64,000 nucleotides of DNA. Origin: Anaerococcus tetradius ATCC 35098. GTDB lineage: Bacteria > Bacillota > Clostridia > Tissierellales > Peptoniphilaceae. Below, piece after piece: positions 55,976 to 64,000 of the stretch. The position numbers and the translations under genes were made by a program. The notes below the pieces were generated by a model. That model was not told the origin of the DNA. It was given only the letters and a program-made list of their open reading frames with translations, and searched no databases. The stretch is from the NCBI RefSeq assembly GCF_000159095.1, contig NZ_GG666296.1, forward strand, positions 248,819 to 312,818, given 5' to 3'. Position 1 is the stretch's first letter, and every line of letters starts with the position of its first letter.

Positions 55976-57094
55976 ATGAAAATTAGTAAAATTATGTCTC
56001 TTATCTCAGTCCTAACTCTTTCTTTCGCTCTTACATCTTGTGGTGGCGATAAGGCAAAGGATAACAAGGATGAAGGAGCAAAGGCTCCAGCTGAAACAAG
56101 CGAAAAAGCTGACAAGAAAGATGAAAAATCTGAAGATGCTAAGACTGATACTGTTAAGGTAACTATGGTTACAGACGAAGGTGGAGTTAATGATAAAAGC
56201 TTTAACCAATCTGCTTTTGAAGGTCTAAATGCTTACAAAGACCAAGGAAAAGTAAACTTCGATTATATCGAATCACACACAGATGCTGACTATCAACCAA
56301 ACCTTGAGTCTGCCCTAGATAGTGACTCAAATCTTATCCTTACAGTAGGTTTTGCTCTTTACAATCCAACAAGCGAAGCTGCTGAAAAAAATCCTGATCA
56401 AAAATACGCTATAATCGACAATGCAAATGTTAAAAACCAAAAGAACCTACTAGGTATTACTTTTGCTGACCACCAAAACTCATTTTTGGTAGGCTATATA
56501 GCTGGTATGAAATCTGAAGCAAACCACGTTGGCTTTATAGGTGGTCAAGTTTCTGACGTAATCGACAGATTTGAATATGGTTTCAGAGCTGGTGTTAAGC
56601 AAGCTGCTAGAGAAAAGAATAAAGACATAAAGGTTGACGTTCAATACGCAAACAGCTTCTCTGATCAAGCTGCAGGCAAAAACATAGCTAACCAAATGTA
56701 TCAAGAAGGTGCTGATGTTGTAATGCATGCTGCAGGCGGAGTTGGTATCGGTGTTAACGAAGCTGCAAAGGAAAATAACAAATGGGTTATCGGTGTTGAC
56801 CGTGATCAATCTGATGAAGCTCCAGATAATATGTTAGTTTCTACAATTAAGGGTGTTGGAGATGCTGTTCAACTTGTAATTGATGGACTAGCTAAGGGAG
56901 AATTTGAAGGTGGTACAACTAAACAATTCACCCTAGCTGATGGCAAGGCAGTTGATATTGCTTATGCTAAAAACGACCTTGTTAGCAAAGAAATCAAAGA
57001 TAAGGTAGAAGATCTAAGAAAACAAATTATTGACGGCAAAATCAAAGTTCCACAAAACAAAGACGAATTTAAGTCAATGGGATACGATAAGTAG
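55976..57094 (+). CDS. BMP-family nucleoside-binding lipoprotein
   Basis: 372 aa. A lipoprotein signal (lipobox LTSC at about residues 19-22) and an acidic/lysine-rich linker precede the BMP/PnrA domain. That domain starts at VKVTMVTDEGGVNDKSFNQSAFEGL and includes TVGFALYNPT, GYIAGMKSEANHVGFIGG and VMHAAGGVGIGV. Such proteins bind nucleosides outside the membrane. The three following genes supply the ABC ATPase and two permeases. It starts after TTAGGGAGGAAAAA. Confidence 0.93.
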   Translation: MKISKIMSLISVLTLSFALTSCGGDKAKDNKDEGAKAPAETSEKADKKDEKSEDAKTDTVKVTMVTDEGGVNDKSFNQSAFEGLNAYKDQGKVNFDYIESHTDADYQPNLESALDSDSNLILTVGFALYNPTSEAAEKNPDQKYAIIDNANVKNQKNLLGITFADHQNSFLVGYIAGMKSEANHVGFIGGQVSDVIDRFEYGFRAGVKQAAREKNKDIKVDVQYANSFSDQAAGKNIANQMYQEGADVVMHAAGGVGIGVNEAAKENNKWVIGVDRDQSDEAPDNMLVSTIKGVGDAVQLVIDGLAKGEFEGGTTKQFTLADGKAVDIAYAKNDLVSKEIKDKVEDLRKQIIDGKIKVPQNKDEFKSMGYDK

Positions 57095-57101
57095 AAAGCA
57101 A

Positions 57102-57148
57102 GGTGGGAAACCTATTTCCTTCTGAGATAGGTTTCCTACTCTTTTTTT
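57102..57148 (+). terminator. Terminator between the binding-protein gene and the ABC genes
   Basis: GGTGGGAAACCTAT pairs with ATAGGTTTCCTAC and is followed by TTTTTTT. It probably limits readthrough, so the lipoprotein is made in excess over the transporter. Confidence 0.88.
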
Positions 57149-57208
57149 ATAAATTTTTCTAATTTTATGATATGATAAGTGTAGAAAGTTATGTAAAGGG
57201 GAGTATTA

Positions 57209-58738
57209 ATGAAAAAATATTTTGATAGGGCCCCAGTTGTAAGCATGAGAAATATTACTAAGCGTTTTTTTGACAAGGAAGTTTTGACTAAGATAGACTT
57301 CGACCTTCACAAGTGTGAGGTTCACGCTCTCTTGGGAGAAAATGGAGCTGGCAAGACTACCCTTATGAATATTCTCTATGGTATGTTTCCTCCAAGTGAG
57401 GGATCTGTTACTATCAATGGAAAAACATTCGCTTCAATGACGCCCAAAAAAGCTATAGAAGCAGGTATAGGTATGGTTCACCAACACTTTATGCTAATTG
57501 AACCTTTGACTGTAACGGAAAATATCATCCTAGGTTATGAAAAATCCAAGGGGCTTTTCTTAGATAGGAAACAAGCTTATGCTGAGGTAGAAAAGTTAAG
57601 TGAAGAGTATAAGTTATCAATCAATCCTAAGGCAAAGATTGAGGATATATCTGTTGGTATGCAACAAAGGGTAGAAATCCTAAAGGCCCTCTACCATGGA
57701 GCAGATATCTTGATTTTCGATGAGCCAACAGCAGTCCTTACCCCACAAGAAATTGTGGAATTTATCGAAATAGTAAATAGATTAACAGAGCTTGAAAAGT
57801 CAGTCATAATTATTACCCACAAATTATCAGAAATTAAAGCCATGGCTGACACATGTACTATTATTAGACGTGGTAAATTTATTGATAAGGTAGATGTTTC
57901 AACTGTTGACGAGAACATTCTAGCAGAAAAAATGGTAGGACGTGATGTTAGCTTTAATGTAGATAAGAAAGAAATCGAAAGAGGTGGAGTTGTCCTTAAT
58001 ATCGAAGACCTTTGGGTTAAGGATAAGAGGGGAGTCGATGCCCTAAAGGGCCTTAATCTAAAGCTTCACGCTGGAGAAATCCTCGGTATAGCAGGTGTAG
58101 ATGGCAATGGTCAAACAGAGTTAATTGATGCTATAACAGGGATGACTAAGGCTAATAGGGGAATAGTTAACCTAAATGGAGTAGATATCTCCAAGGCATC
58201 TCCAAGAAAAATCCTAGATACTGGTATGAATTCTATACCAGAAGATAGGCAAAAAAGGGGACTAATCCTAGACTATCCTATAAAGGACAATCTAATCCTA
58301 GAAAGAGTTAGAAAAGAGCCTTTCTCAACAAAAGGCAGGCTCAACTTCAAAAAAATAGACGAAAATGCAAGGAATTTGGTAGAAAAATTCGATATAAGAC
58401 CAGCAGATATTAATGAAAAGGCAGTTAGCCTATCAGGTGGTAACCAACAAAAGGTTATTATTGCAAGAGAAATCGCAAACAATCCTGATGTCCTAATAGC
58501 GGCTCAACCTACAAGGGGTCTTGATGTTGGAGCTATAGAATTTATCCACCAATACCTAGTTGAACTTAGAAATCAGAACAAGGCAGTTCTTCTTATAAGC
58601 TTTGAGCTTGACGAGATAATGGACTTATCTGATAGGATTCTAGTAATCTATGATGGAAAAATCGTAGGAGAGAAAGATCCTAAAAAGACTGACGAGTTTG
58701 AGATAGGAAGACTTATGGCAGGAGGCTTAGATGAGTGA
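57209..58738 (+). CDS. Nucleoside ABC transporter ATPase (two ATP-binding domains)
   Basis: 509-aa tandem ATPase of the YufO/NupA type. Domain one has Walker A GENGAGKTT, signature VGMQQRVEILKAL and Walker B ILIFDEPTAVLTP. Domain two has the degenerate Walker A GVDGNGQTE, signature LSGGNQQKVIIARE and IAAQPTRGLDVG in place of a canonical Walker B. This asymmetry is usual for the family. The start follows AAAGGGGAGTATTA. It overlaps the first permease gene by 8 bp. Confidence 0.94.
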   Translation: MKKYFDRAPVVSMRNITKRFFDKEVLTKIDFDLHKCEVHALLGENGAGKTTLMNILYGMFPPSEGSVTINGKTFASMTPKKAIEAGIGMVHQHFMLIEPLTVTENIILGYEKSKGLFLDRKQAYAEVEKLSEEYKLSINPKAKIEDISVGMQQRVEILKALYHGADILIFDEPTAVLTPQEIVEFIEIVNRLTELEKSVIIITHKLSEIKAMADTCTIIRRGKFIDKVDVSTVDENILAEKMVGRDVSFNVDKKEIERGGVVLNIEDLWVKDKRGVDALKGLNLKLHAGEILGIAGVDGNGQTELIDAITGMTKANRGIVNLNGVDISKASPRKILDTGMNSIPEDRQKRGLILDYPIKDNLILERVRKEPFSTKGRLNFKKIDENARNLVEKFDIRPADINEKAVSLSGGNQQKVIIAREIANNPDVLIAAQPTRGLDVGAIEFIHQYLVELRNQNKAVLLISFELDEIMDLSDRILVIYDGKIVGEKDPKKTDEFEIGRLMAGGLDE

Positions 58739-59912
58739 GAAAAAAATCAGCAAAAAGAAAATAAATCTTGGATCATCGAGAATACTTTTTACCATAATAT
58801 CTGTAATCCTAGGCCTTGCTGTTGGAGCCTTAGTTCTAATTGTAGCAGGCTTTGATCCAATAGAAGGCTTCAGAAACTTATTCCTCGGAGTCTTTAAAAG
58901 TCCAAGACACATGGGCTGGGCCATAGTTACATCAACTCCTATCATCATGACAGGCCTTGGTGTATGCTTCGCCTTCCAAACAGGCCTTTTCAATATGGGA
59001 GCTGAGGGACAATTTATAGTAGGAACAATTGTGGCCTTCTTAGTCGGCTACAAGCTAAATCTTCCTCCCCTTATCCTTCCTCTAGTTGCTATAATTTTAG
59101 CTATGCTAGTAGGGGCAATCTACGGAGCCTTGGCAGGCTTTGTTAAGGCTAAATTCGGTATCCATGAAGTAATTTCAACAATAATGCTTAACTGGATAGC
59201 CTTTTACTTGCAAAACTTCATAGCTTATCGCTATAAACAACCCAACTCTATGGGATCTTTTGATGTAAAGGATGCTGCAAAGATTACCCTTTTTACTGAT
59301 GCAGCCAAAAGATTTAATGGATTCTTCTCTCACTTCTTTAGGGCTCCAATCCATTGTGGAAGCATCCTTGCCATAGTAGCAGTTATAATAGTCTGGTATA
59401 TCCTAAATAAGACAAGTCTTGGCTATGAACTAAAGGCAGTCGGTCTTAATAGGGAAGCCAGTGAATATGGAGGAATTGATTCAGGAAAGAAAATCGTTCA
59501 ATCCATGGCGATTTCCGGAGCTATTTGTGCCTTAGCTGGTGTTACTCAAGTTCTTGGTTTTACCTACAATCTTTCCGTCCTATCATCCATGCAAAACTTT
59601 GGTTTCGATGGACTGGCAGTATCACTTTTGGCAAGTAACAACCCTATTGGAGTAATCTTTTCGGGACTCTTCTTTGGTTCGCTCAAATATGCAGGTAACA
59701 ACCTACAAAGAGCTATGGGAGTACCAAGTGAGATTATCTCTATAATAATCGGAACAATTATCCTATTTACAGCAATTCCTTTAGTATTTAGGATAATTAA
59801 GGCTAAGCTTAAAAAGAATAAAGCTAATAAGAAAAATAAAAAAGTTGCTGTCGACCTTTCTTATGTAACAGAAAAGATAGAAGAAAACAAGGAGGAAGTG
59901 GACAATGATTAA
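58731..59912 (+). CDS. Nucleoside ABC transporter permease, first (YufP-like)
   Basis: 393-aa integral membrane protein of the branched-chain/ribose-type permease family with about 9 helices. FQTGLFNMGAEGQFIVGTI and KFGIHEVISTIMLNWIAFYLQNF are the recognisable signatures, and AVGLNREASEYGGI precedes the ATPase-contact region. It pairs with the next permease to form the heterodimeric channel. The C terminus is a charged cytoplasmic tail. It overlaps both neighbours by 8 bp. Confidence 0.93.
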   Translation: MSEKKISKKKINLGSSRILFTIISVILGLAVGALVLIVAGFDPIEGFRNLFLGVFKSPRHMGWAIVTSTPIIMTGLGVCFAFQTGLFNMGAEGQFIVGTIVAFLVGYKLNLPPLILPLVAIILAMLVGAIYGALAGFVKAKFGIHEVISTIMLNWIAFYLQNFIAYRYKQPNSMGSFDVKDAAKITLFTDAAKRFNGFFSHFFRAPIHCGSILAIVAVIIVWYILNKTSLGYELKAVGLNREASEYGGIDSGKKIVQSMAISGAICALAGVTQVLGFTYNLSVLSSMQNFGFDGLAVSLLASNNPIGVIFSGLFFGSLKYAGNNLQRAMGVPSEIISIIIGTIILFTAIPLVFRIIKAKLKKNKANKKNKKVAVDLSYVTEKIEENKEEVDND

Positions 59913-60843
59913 CATGACAATACTAGCTCTGATTATAGGAAACACCTTCTCCAATGCAGCTCCTGTCCTACTAACAGGCCTTGGCGGAATGATTTCCGAA
60001 AAATCCGGAGTTGTAAACATAGGCCTTGAAGGAATGATGACCATAGGAGCTCTTACGGGAGCAGTAGCAGGCTACTACCTAGGCAATCCTTGGCTAGCCT
60101 TCCTAGCAGGTGGTCTTGCTGGTGCGATTTTTGGATTAATTCACGCCTTCGTATCAGTAACTCTTGCAGGAGATCAGACTATTTCAGGTATAGCGATCAA
60201 TACCCTAGCCCCTGGACTTGCTCTTTTCCTATCAAGACTAATCTTTCAGGGAGCTACCCAAACCCCATCAATACCACTAGAAAATAAGATACCTAGACTC
60301 TTTAGGTCTATTTCAGATAGCCAGGTCTTTAACAATATCTTCGGTCAATACGCCACAGTTTACTTATCCCTAATCATGGTTGTAGTCCTATACTTTGTCT
60401 TGTATAAGACAAAACTAGGCCTTAGAATAATAGCTGTAGGTGAACATCCTAAGGCAGCTGAAACCCTTAATATAAATGTAAGTAGAGTAAGATACCTATG
60501 TGTAATATTTTCTGGTTTTATGGGAGGCCTAGGTGGTGCGAGCATGTCCCTTGCAGTAGTATCAAGCTTCTCACCAACCCTAATAGCAGGTCAAGGCTAT
60601 ATAGCCCTAGTAACAGTAATCTTCGGCAATTGGAAACCACAAGGTGTTGTACTAGGATCCTTATTCTTCGGTCTTGCCCAAGCTATAGCAACCTATCTAG
60701 GATCAAAAAACATAGCCATACCAATAGAGTTTATATCAATGATTCCTTATATAGCAACCCTACTAATTCTTATAATATTTAAGGGCAGAAGCTATGCACC
60801 AAAGGCTAGCGGTAAGCCTTACCTAACCCTAGAGGACGTATAA
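59905..60843 (+). CDS. Nucleoside ABC transporter permease, second (YufQ-like)
   Basis: 312-aa membrane partner of the upstream permease. The segment GGMISEKSGVVNIGLEGMMTIGALTG is near the N terminus, followed by LAGDQTISGIAINTLAPGLALFL, and AVGEHPKAAETLNINVSRVRY serves as ATPase contact. It has about 8 helices. It closes the transport operon, only 20 bp before the zinc-ribbon gene. Confidence 0.93.
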   Translation: MINMTILALIIGNTFSNAAPVLLTGLGGMISEKSGVVNIGLEGMMTIGALTGAVAGYYLGNPWLAFLAGGLAGAIFGLIHAFVSVTLAGDQTISGIAINTLAPGLALFLSRLIFQGATQTPSIPLENKIPRLFRSISDSQVFNNIFGQYATVYLSLIMVVVLYFVLYKTKLGLRIIAVGEHPKAAETLNINVSRVRYLCVIFSGFMGGLGGASMSLAVVSSFSPTLIAGQGYIALVTVIFGNWKPQGVVLGSLFFGLAQAIATYLGSKNIAIPIEFISMIPYIATLLILIIFKGRSYAPKASGKPYLTLEDV

Positions 60844-60863
60844 ATAGGGAATTAGGAGAAATT

Positions 60864-62255
60864 ATGAAATGTAAATTTTGTAAAGAAGAAATAGTTGATG
60901 ATAGTAAATTTTGCCCCTCTTGTGGCAGAAGGCTAGATGATGATAAACTAGATTACGAAGATGAAGAAAATCAAACAGAAGAAAATGTAGATGACTCTGA
61001 TGAAAATCAAGAAGAATTAAATACTGATCAAGATGAAGAAGAAAACTCAGATGAAGAAGACTACGATGATGAAGATGAAATCTACAAGGATATAAATGAA
61101 CTTCTAGAAGAACTAGGCCCACCTAGGGAAAATAAGATTGGAAAAATCATAGGCTTTGCCCTAATTGCTATAATTGTAGCTTCCCTTGCCTTTCTAGGCA
61201 TAAAAAAATACAAGGACTCACAAATAAAAGACGTAAGCGTGGATTTAAGCTACTATCTTGATATAAAAGCCGAAGGCGAAAGCGGTGCTGCAAGCCTTGA
61301 TATCAAACTTAACAAAGCATCCTTTGTAGCAGACTTTGAAGGAAGAATCTATAACAAGAAAAATAAAGAAGTCGTATCAAGCTCAAGGCTTATAGATGAC
61401 ATAGAAAAAACTATGAGATATGCCATAAGCAAGGAGCACAATCTGGAAAATGGTGACGAAGTAAATGTAAGAATTGTACTAAACTACAACAAATACAAGG
61501 ACTTAAACATAATCTTTGCAGACAAGGGGAAAGATTATAAGGTTGAAGGCCTCAAAGAATCAGCCAAGGATATCCAAGCTCCAGAAGAAGACAAAAAAGA
61601 AGAAGATAAGAAAAAGGAAAAAGAAAAGGAAAAAAAGGAAGACAAATCCGAGCAAAATTCCGACAAGAAAAAAGAAAAGTACGATAAATATATAAAAGAT
61701 CACATCAAGGGCAACTCTACTATATCCATAACAAGCTCAGAGCTAATGGGTAAGGCTATAAAATCCAAAGATGAGATTTATGTATATAAAATCAGAGCAA
61801 AAGAAAAACTTGGTCAAACAACCAAGGCCTTCGACTACTATGTAGGTCTCCACGATAAGGGAAAGAATGTTGAACTAATAAAGGGAAGCTTGACTCATAG
61901 GAGCTTAGACGAAAAAGAAAACACCCTCTATGACATAGACTATGAAGGCTTCGCCCTAGTAGATGATCTCTTATCAAGCATAAACAATGGCAACCTCAAA
62001 ATTAAGGACTTGATCTACTATGATAACTTCAAGGCCAAGGAAGCCATGGCAGGCTACTACTTCTTGGAAGGCTACACACTTTTCCTAGACAACGACAAAA
62101 ACGTAAAACTAATAAACGGTCAAAATGTCTATACTGGCAAATGGTCAAAAAACGACAAGACAGTAAGCCTAGACATCAAATCCTACAGCCCAGAGCCAAT
62201 CAAGGCCAACATAGCAGGAGATGAACTAGAATTTGACGCAGACGTATTCAAATAA
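60864..62255 (+). CDS. Zinc-ribbon, single-pass membrane protein with acidic linker
   Basis: 463 aa. An N-terminal zinc ribbon (CKFCKEEIVDDSKFCPSCGRRL, four cysteines) is followed by a very acidic linker (about 28-85) and one membrane helix (IIGFALIAIIVASLAFLGI, about 95-115). A long exported part contains a KEEDKKKEKEKEKKEDK-type charged stretch near 238-265. The ribbon would be cytoplasmic. Similar zinc-ribbon membrane proteins are common in Firmicutes, but the function is unknown. It may be cotranscribed with the nucleoside importer. Confidence 0.75.
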   Translation: MKCKFCKEEIVDDSKFCPSCGRRLDDDKLDYEDEENQTEENVDDSDENQEELNTDQDEEENSDEEDYDDEDEIYKDINELLEELGPPRENKIGKIIGFALIAIIVASLAFLGIKKYKDSQIKDVSVDLSYYLDIKAEGESGAASLDIKLNKASFVADFEGRIYNKKNKEVVSSSRLIDDIEKTMRYAISKEHNLENGDEVNVRIVLNYNKYKDLNIIFADKGKDYKVEGLKESAKDIQAPEEDKKEEDKKKEKEKEKKEDKSEQNSDKKKEKYDKYIKDHIKGNSTISITSSELMGKAIKSKDEIYVYKIRAKEKLGQTTKAFDYYVGLHDKGKNVELIKGSLTHRSLDEKENTLYDIDYEGFALVDDLLSSINNGNLKIKDLIYYDNFKAKEAMAGYYFLEGYTLFLDNDKNVKLINGQNVYTGKWSKNDKTVSLDIKSYSPEPIKANIAGDELEFDADVFK

Positions 62256-62263
62256 GACCAAAC

Positions 62264-62293
62264 AAAGGGACTTGCAAAAAGCAAGCCCTTTTA
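62264..62293. terminator. Terminator after the zinc-ribbon gene
   Basis: AAGGGACTTGC pairs with GCAAGCCCTT (one bulge) around AAAAA and is followed by TTTT. The A-rich left side means it may also stop minus-strand transcription from the tRNA array. Confidence 0.82.
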
Positions 62294-62336
62294 AAATACA
62301 AAAAAACAGAGAGAAAAGCTTGCTAAATACTATAAG

Positions 62337-62395
62337 TAGGGGAGAAAGGATTCTAGACTTCGAGCCTCACCTTCTCAAAGCCAAGAGCTGCCAAC
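62337..62395 (-). repeat. tRNA-like repeat A (5'-truncated, tRNA-Pro related)
   Basis: On the minus strand it starts GTTGGCAGCTC and passes a degenerate anticodon-arm region. It then has a T-arm-like GGCTCGAAG and ends CCTTTCTCCCC, but there is no matching 5' acceptor strand, D-stem or functional CCA. A 30-base core is identical to repeat B. Confidence 0.7.
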
Positions 62396-62433
62396 ATTAC
62401 TAGAATTATCACTTATAAATTAAAATATAGTAC

Positions 62434-62463
62434 AAAAAAACTAGGCTCTAATCAAACCTAGTT
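62434..62463 (-). terminator. Terminator after tRNA-like repeat B
   Basis: On the minus strand AACTAGG pairs with CCTAGTT and is followed by seven T. Confidence 0.85.
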
Positions 62464-62468
62464 ATATA

Positions 62469-62530
62469 TGGTCGGGGAGAAAGGAAACGAAGCTTCGAGC
62501 CTCACCTTCTCAAAGCCAAGAGTTACCAAC
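62469..62530 (-). repeat. tRNA-like repeat B (5'-truncated, with CCA end)
   Basis: On the minus strand the sequence runs from GTTGGTAACTC through an imperfect anticodon arm to GCTCGAAGCTTCG, ending CTCCCCGACCA. The 3' acceptor strand and encoded CCA match tRNA-Pro, but the 5' acceptor strand is replaced by unrelated AT-rich sequence. It is not a functional tRNA by eye. Confidence 0.7.
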
Positions 62531-62571
62531 ATTATTAGAATTGATGTTATTAATGTATAAATAATAGGTAC

Positions 62572-62598
62572 AAAAAAAACCAGCAACAAATGCTGGTT
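62572..62598 (-). terminator. Terminator after tRNA-Pro
   Basis: On the minus strand AACCAGCA pairs with TGCTGGTT around a 5-nt loop and is followed by about eight T. Confidence 0.9.
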
Positions 62599-62603
62599 AA
62601 TAG

Positions 62604-62680
62604 TGGTCGGGGTGAAAGGATTCGAACCTTCGACCTCATGTTCCCAAAACACGCGCGCTACCAAGCTGCGCCACACCCCG
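62604..62680 (-). tRNA. tRNA-Pro (UGG anticodon), CCA encoded
   Basis: On the minus strand a full 77-nt cloverleaf is present. The acceptor CGGGGTG pairs with CACCCCG, and the D-arm includes GCGCAGCTTGGTAGCGC. The anticodon arm is CGTGT-TTTGGGA-ACATG with anticodon TGG, and the T-arm is GGTTCGAATCC. The discriminator A and CCA are encoded. UGG reads proline codons. It is the intact head of a row of truncated copies, each followed by its own terminator. Confidence 0.95.
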
Positions 62681-62816
62681 TCATCAACTGACTATTACAT
62701 TATACGACAGTTAAAATTACTTGTCAAATCTTTTTTAAAAATTTCTTTAGATTTTTATTAATTTCTTACTTTCCTATAGGATAATCTGTTATAATGATAC
62801 CATAAGGAGATTAAAA

Positions 62817-62867
62817 ATGAAAGTCAAAAAGTATTTTTCTTATTTCTTTTTAGCTCTTGTAAGTTAA
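62817..62867 (+). pseudogene. Remnant of a small lipoprotein gene
   Basis: A TATAAT box (62790-62795) and AAGGAGATTAAAA precede an ATG whose frame reads MKVKKYFSYFFLALVS and then stops. One base shifted, the frame continues as SSCKLICDEDFNIYYSKITI, giving a plausible lipobox cysteine. A one-base frameshift at a T-rich site would explain both. The rest to 63044 shows no coding frame. Low certainty. Confidence 0.3.
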
Positions 62868-63044
62868 TTTGTGATGAGGATTTTAATATTTATTATAGCA
62901 AGATAACTATAAGATTTTTGCAAGTATAAGTAATTACAAGATGATTTTTACTAATCTTGGTTTTATGGTTATAAGCTTATGAGATTCTTAATGGGAGCTA
63001 TCAAGATGTACGATTTGGATATAGATTTTATTAGTTGAGGTGTT

Positions 63045-63395
63045 ATGATTTATAGGTCAAAACAAGAAGAAATGAGAGATTTCCTTGCCTTTGAGATTAT
63101 TTCGGGCAAGCTAAAGAATGGGGATAAGCTTTATGCTAAAAAGTTTTTTACTAACAAGTTTAAGGTTAATCCTTCCTATGTGGATGAAGCGATAGAGATG
63201 ATGCTAAAGGCTGGTTTTATAGAAAAAAGGCTAGATTATTATTATCTAAGCTTTGATGAACAAGTTTTAGCTCGTCTTAAAGATGAGTTTGCCAACAAGT
63301 TTATTAACGAGTTTTTGGATAAGATGGATCTTCTATCTTATGATATAGAAGATGCTCTTAACTTGCTTAGATTGAGGAGTATGGCTAATGGATAA
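63045..63395 (+). CDS. GntR-family (YtrA-like) transcriptional regulator
   Basis: 116 aa with a GntR winged helix. KQEEMRDFLAFEIISGKLKNGDKLYAKKFFTNKFKVNPSYVDEAIEMMLKAGFIEKR covers the DNA-binding domain, and a short helical C-terminal dimerisation part fits the YtrA subfamily. Such genes sit before ABC transporter genes they repress, and here an ABC ATPase gene overlaps its end by 8 bp. The recognition helix is slightly divergent from typical GntR. Confidence 0.82.
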   Translation: MIYRSKQEEMRDFLAFEIISGKLKNGDKLYAKKFFTNKFKVNPSYVDEAIEMMLKAGFIEKRLDYYYLSFDEQVLARLKDEFANKFINEFLDKMDLLSYDIEDALNLLRLRSMANG

Positions 63396-64000
63396 GATTA
63401 TTAGTATAAATAATTTAACAAAAAAATATAAGAATGCTATAGCTATTGATGATGTAAGTCTTGATATTGAAAAGGGTAGGGTCCTTGGCCTACTTGGCCC
63501 TAATGGCTCTGGCAAATCGACCCTCATCAAGTTAATAGTTGGGCTTTTGAGAAAGGATAAGGGAGAAATACTTATTGATTCTAAAAAACCGGGCCTTGAA
63601 ACTAAGGCTATGATTTCTTATTTGCCAGATTCCTATTATCTTTATGAGAGACTTACGGTTAGAGAAACTCTTTGTATGTATGAGGATTTTTACAAGGATT
63701 TTGATAGGAAGAGGGCTGATATGTTAATCGAATATCTAAGGATTCCCCTAGACAAGAAGACCAAAGACCTATCTAAGGGACTTAGGGAAAGGCTTTTGAT
63801 TAGTCTTAATCTTTCAAGAGATGCGGAGATTTATATAATGGATGAGCCGGTGGATGGGGTCGATCCTGTTGCCAAGCAAGCTGTTCTTGATGCTATTATA
63901 GATAAACTTTCTAGTGATAAGACCTTTATCATAACTACCCACCAGATAAAAGATTTAGAAAACCTCTTTGAGGATGTGGTCTTTCTCGATAAGGGAAAAG
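63388..64000 (+). CDS. ABC transporter ATP-binding protein (incomplete at window end)
   Basis: 204 codons are visible from ATG 63388 and the frame is open at the edge. It has Walker A GLLGPNGSGKSTLIK, the family's LSKGLRERLLISLNL in place of LSGGQ, Walker B IYIMDEPVDGVDP and H-loop ITTHQ. This is the drug/lantibiotic-resistance type of ATPase that follows YtrA-like regulators. Its permease should lie beyond the window. Confidence 0.9.
   Translation, partial: MDKIISINNLTKKYKNAIAIDDVSLDIEKGRVLGLLGPNGSGKSTLIKLIVGLLRKDKGEILIDSKKPGLETKAMISYLPDSYYLYERLTVRETLCMYEDFYKDFDRKRADMLIEYLRIPLDKKTKDLSKGLRERLLISLNLSRDAEIYIMDEPVDGVDPVAKQAVLDAIIDKLSSDKTFIITTHQIKDLENLFEDVVFLDKGK

Noticed and set aside
61590-61680. 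GAAGAA/AAAGAA-rich stretch as a DNA repeat
   Set aside because: It encodes a charged lysine/glutamate linker of the zinc-ribbon protein; there is no regular unit.
62458-62676. 72-aa open frame on the minus strand
   Set aside because: It is a translation of tRNA-Pro, its terminator and the tRNA-like repeat, so it is not a protein gene.

Overview
The window is AT-rich DNA with short intergenic gaps, strong Shine-Dalgarno sites, T-box leaders, a CIRCE element, class C sortases and lipobox proteins. It comes from a low-GC Gram-positive (Firmicutes) chromosome. The mix of an anaerobic glycerol-3-phosphate dehydrogenase set, an NADH:rubredoxin reductase-like flavoprotein, Cna-B/sortase surface genes and a MurE without the DAP-type DNPR motif fits a Gram-positive anaerobic coccus of the Peptoniphilaceae (Anaerococcus/Finegoldia-like). 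The genus is an inference, not read from a marker gene.

Layout: 0-2.6 kb, T-box-controlled amino-acid ABC transporter (minus strand). 2.6-4.8 kb, NiaR regulator, a repeat-bearing intergenic region and a PTS_EIIC_2-type membrane protein. 4.8-6.4 kb, T-box plus tyrS. 6.4-11.3 kb, a large ArsR-type regulator with a two-gene ABC exporter. 11.7-13.9 kb, larA-larD (lactate racemase family and aquaglyceroporin). 14-15.4 kb, isoleucine-type T-box plus ilvE. 15.4-19.3 kb, minus-strand DUF1002, Mrp, a small anchored protein and an AgcS symporter. 19.4-23.8 kb, the housekeeping run metG-tatD-rnmV-rsmA plus a glutaredoxin. 23.9-24.5 kb, a RelB/ParE toxin-antitoxin pair. 24.6-28.5 kb, murE-flavoprotein-SAF-domain dehydrogenase. 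28.6-30.8 kb, a small relic ORF, msrB and an aminotransferase. 30.8-33.9 kb, CIRCE-groES-groEL and a D,D-carboxypeptidase. 33.9-36.8 kb, a decayed accessory patch with two gene fragments, a membrane protein and an ABC exporter broken by a 28-bp tandem duplication. 36.8-42.9 kb, flavoprotein, GNAT, UvrD-like helicase-nuclease, PadR, RsuA and a sugar transferase. 43-48.4 kb, glpP-glpK plus a three-gene glycerol-3-phosphate dehydrogenase set. 48.6-53.3 kb, one Cna-B surface protein with three class C sortases. 53.4-55.9 kb, a second glpA-like gene and glpF (minus strand). 56-60.9 kb, a BMP-type nucleoside ABC importer. 60.9-62.3 kb, a zinc-ribbon membrane protein. 62.3-62.7 kb, tRNA-Pro followed by two truncated tRNA-like repeats. 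63-64 kb, a GntR regulator with an ABC ATPase running off the edge.

How it fits together: glycerol uptake (glpF), phosphorylation (glpK) and oxidation (two glpA-like enzymes) look coordinated by the antiterminator GlpP. Terminator-like hairpins lie in the leaders of glpP-glpK, of the first glpA-like gene and of glpF. Amino-acid economy is controlled by at least three T-boxes. The most unusual items are the truncated tRNA-terminator array, the 28-bp duplication in the exporter, the single proline-tailed surface protein with a MVKTG sorting signal and three sortases, and the duplicated ~118-bp intergenic repeat before the PTS_EIIC_2-type gene.
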